Below, one piece after another: positions 6,714 through 7,674 of a DNA stretch of 7,674 bases (positions are counted from its first letter, which is position 1; each line of letters begins with the position of its first letter). This DNA is from Treponema sp. (GTDB taxonomy: Bacteria; Spirochaetota; Spirochaetia; Treponematales; Breznakiellaceae), in assembly GCA_031257595.1 (NCBI GenBank), contig JAIROH010000089.1, positions 1-7,674 of the forward strand. The letters are read 5' to 3'. Below the pieces are notes generated by a model. The model worked only from the letters and a program-made list of their open reading frames with translations. It made no database searches and was not told the origin of the DNA. A program made the translations under genes and the position numbers.

Positions 6714-7138
6714 TGCCGTATCCGTATGGTTCTTTTTTTCCCATATATTTCAATATCGACAAAAATAGTACCTTGCGGCAAGAACCGGGCTATTTTTTCG
6801 GGCCATTCAACGACAACGACGCGGTCTTCGTCGATAAGCTCTTCTCCGCCGATGAGCTCAAAATCCGCCTCGCCGGAAAGCCTGTAGGCGTCTATATGGC
6901 GGAGCGGGACGGCCCCTTCGTATTCGCGGACAATCGTATAGGTTGGGCTTGTGATTTCGTCGCTTATTCCCAGGGCCAGGGCGATGCCTTTGGTAAAACA
7001 GGTTTTGCCCGCCCCAAGGCCGCCGGAAAGGGCGACAACGCTCCCCGGCGCCAAAAACCCGCCGAGTTTTTCTCCCAAACGCATTGTTTCTGTCGCGGAC
7101 ATTGAAATTTGTTCAGGCGGGTAATCCACCGTTTTCAT
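6710..7138 (-). CDS. tsaE: tRNA t6A37 biosynthesis ATPase TsaE
   Basis: Small P-loop ATPase that works with TsaB-TsaD in the bacterial t6A cycle. The 142-residue protein is of family length. It has Walker A GGLGAGKT (39-46), the SPTYTIVREYEG motif (64-75), HIDAYRL (81-87) and the WPEK motif in VVVVEWPEK (107-115), all diagnostic. The start at 7138 overlaps the end of the upstream gene by 26 bases and has no clear ribosome site. An internal ATG at residue 13 (7102, giving MSATETMRLGEKL) would avoid the overlap and also fits family N-termini, so the exact start is uncertain. Overlap with tsaB is four bases. Confidence 0.95.
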   Translation of the reverse strand: MKTVDYPPEQISMSATETMRLGEKLGGFLAPGSVVALSGGLGAGKTCFTKGIALALGISDEITSPTYTIVREYEGAVPLRHIDAYRLSGEADFELIGGEELIDEDRVVVVEWPEKIARFLPQGTIFVDIEIYGKKRTIRIRQ

Positions 7139-7445
7139 CCAGCAGCGAGATATACTTTTTTATTTCTTTGGTCAGAGGCAATAACGGATAATCCACCGGT
7201 TCCATGCCGTTTACAATAATTTCGTTTATTCCAGTAGGTTTTGTTTCAACGGTAAAATCGATTCTGCTTTCCTGGGTTTTGTTGATCAGCTCAAGCACCA
7301 GCGTTCCGGAGAAAAGACGCCTGTAATAAATCGGGACATCTTTACGGACAATATTTTTGATCTCAAGAATTTTCATCTCTACTTTTAGTTTATCACCGGG
7401 AATTGCATGAGTCAATTGAGGCGCCCTGACAAAATCAAAGGCCAT
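7113..7445 (-). CDS. Unrecognised small protein upstream of tsaE
   Basis: I do not recognise this protein. From ATG 7445 it has 110 residues, with alternating hydrophobic stretches that suggest beta strands (GDKLKVEMKILEI, TLVLELIN, SRIDFTVETK) and a charged helical end (TKEIKKYISLLDENG). No signal peptide, membrane segment or metal motif is seen. The frame continues upstream to a GTG at 7484 and a TTG at 7535, but neither start has a good ribosome site. The extension from 7535 also reads through repeat-like DNA. The ATG at 7445 lacks a clear ribosome site as well, so the start is unsettled. Its end overlaps tsaE by 26 bases, which argues that it is a real gene in the same operon. Codon choice in the body resembles its neighbours. 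Confidence 0.6.
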   Translation of the reverse strand: MAFDFVRAPQLTHAIPGDKLKVEMKILEIKNIVRKDVPIYYRRLFSGTLVLELINKTQESRIDFTVETKPTGINEIIVNGMEPVDYPLLPLTKEIKKYISLLDENGGLPA

Positions 7446-7496
7446 AATGACAGCAAAGTCCGTGTCGCTGCTTAGTGAGGGCACATGCGCCCGTAT

Positions 7497-7674
7497 CCAA
7501 AAACCGCCGGATGCCTTTGCGTTACCACAGGGCAACCCCCGCTCGAGATACCTCTACACCCAGCGCCTCTGCCAGAAAACGCCGGACGCCTTTGGTACGG
7601 GGTGGCGGCAAAGCCCACGAGCGGGCTGGCCGATCATCGCCTTTTCTGACGGACGCTTTGGCGTCGCTTTTTCT
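7497..7674. repeat. GC-rich region with imperfect direct repeats, reaching the window edge
   Basis: A unit of about 27-29 bases occurs at 7497-7525 and again at 7572-7598, sharing the core CGCCGGA-Y-GCCTTTG. A third, weaker copy of the core (GGACGCTTTGG) lies at 7651-7661. That copy contains the perfect hairpin GACGC-TTTG-GCGTC (7652-7665) followed by GCTTTTTCT, which would look like a weak plus-strand terminator. Frames are open to the edge on both strands (plus from 7511; minus ending at 7522), typical of GC-rich repeat DNA and not decisive for a gene. The composition is GC-richer than neighbouring genes. A dispersed genomic repeat is the best guess; the end is cut by the window. Confidence 0.45.

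Noticed and set aside
7446..7535. N-terminal extension of the unrecognised gene from TTG 7535 or GTG 7484
   Set aside because: No usable ribosome site precedes either codon and the first part is made of repeat-unit sequence. Kept only as an alternative.
7522..7674. Minus-strand partial frame with KGVRRFLAEALGVEVSR, reminiscent of the C-terminal helix of YggU/DUF167 proteins
   Set aside because: The rest of the family pattern is missing, the frame stops abruptly, the same peptide recurs in the neighbouring repeat unit, and the opposite strand is open too. Repeat DNA explains it better.

Overview
The window looks like a spirochaete chromosome, most likely Treponema-like. The main reason is the compact flagellar block flgN-flgK-flgL-fliW-csrA, an order also known from Borrelia (established knowledge). 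GC content is roughly 50% and the left and right edges carry repeat-like DNA, which would suit a free-living or gut treponeme better than the reduced pathogens. That species-level placement is inference from memory and was not searched.

Layout. Positions 1-131 hold a compact element made of nested perfect hairpins inside a 13-bp inverted repeat. Positions 231-306 (minus strand) hold a complete tRNA-His(GUG) with its own sigma70-type promoter. Just beyond its CCA end lies a decayed inverted copy of the 3' half of the same tRNA. A sigma28-type promoter at about 417-443 then starts the plus-strand flagellar operon: an FlgN-like chaperone (462-980), FlgK (992-2869), FlgL (2908-4155), FliW (4271-4741) and CsrA (4741-4974). 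The operon meets a minus-strand operon tail to tail near 4975-4993. Read in its own direction, that operon runs: an unrecognised small protein (7113 to about 7445), TsaE (6710-7138), TsaB (6030-6713) and a PAS/HD-GYP protein (4993-6033). All its genes overlap. The last ~175 bases are GC-rich and contain imperfect repeats.

How the genes work together. FlgK and FlgL form the junction between hook and filament, and FlgN is their export chaperone. FliW and CsrA form the partner switch in which FliW binds CsrA and relieves its repression of target mRNAs; flagellin is the classic target. The facing operon combines two subunits of the tRNA t6A37 machinery with a predicted cyclic di-GMP phosphodiesterase, a class of enzyme that often affects motility. 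A functional link between the two operons is inference only.

No complete new system is evident. The parts least explained by known families are the hairpin element at the left edge, the inverted tRNA-His remnant, the palindrome on the flagellar promoter, the unrecognised gene upstream of tsaE and the repeats at the right edge.
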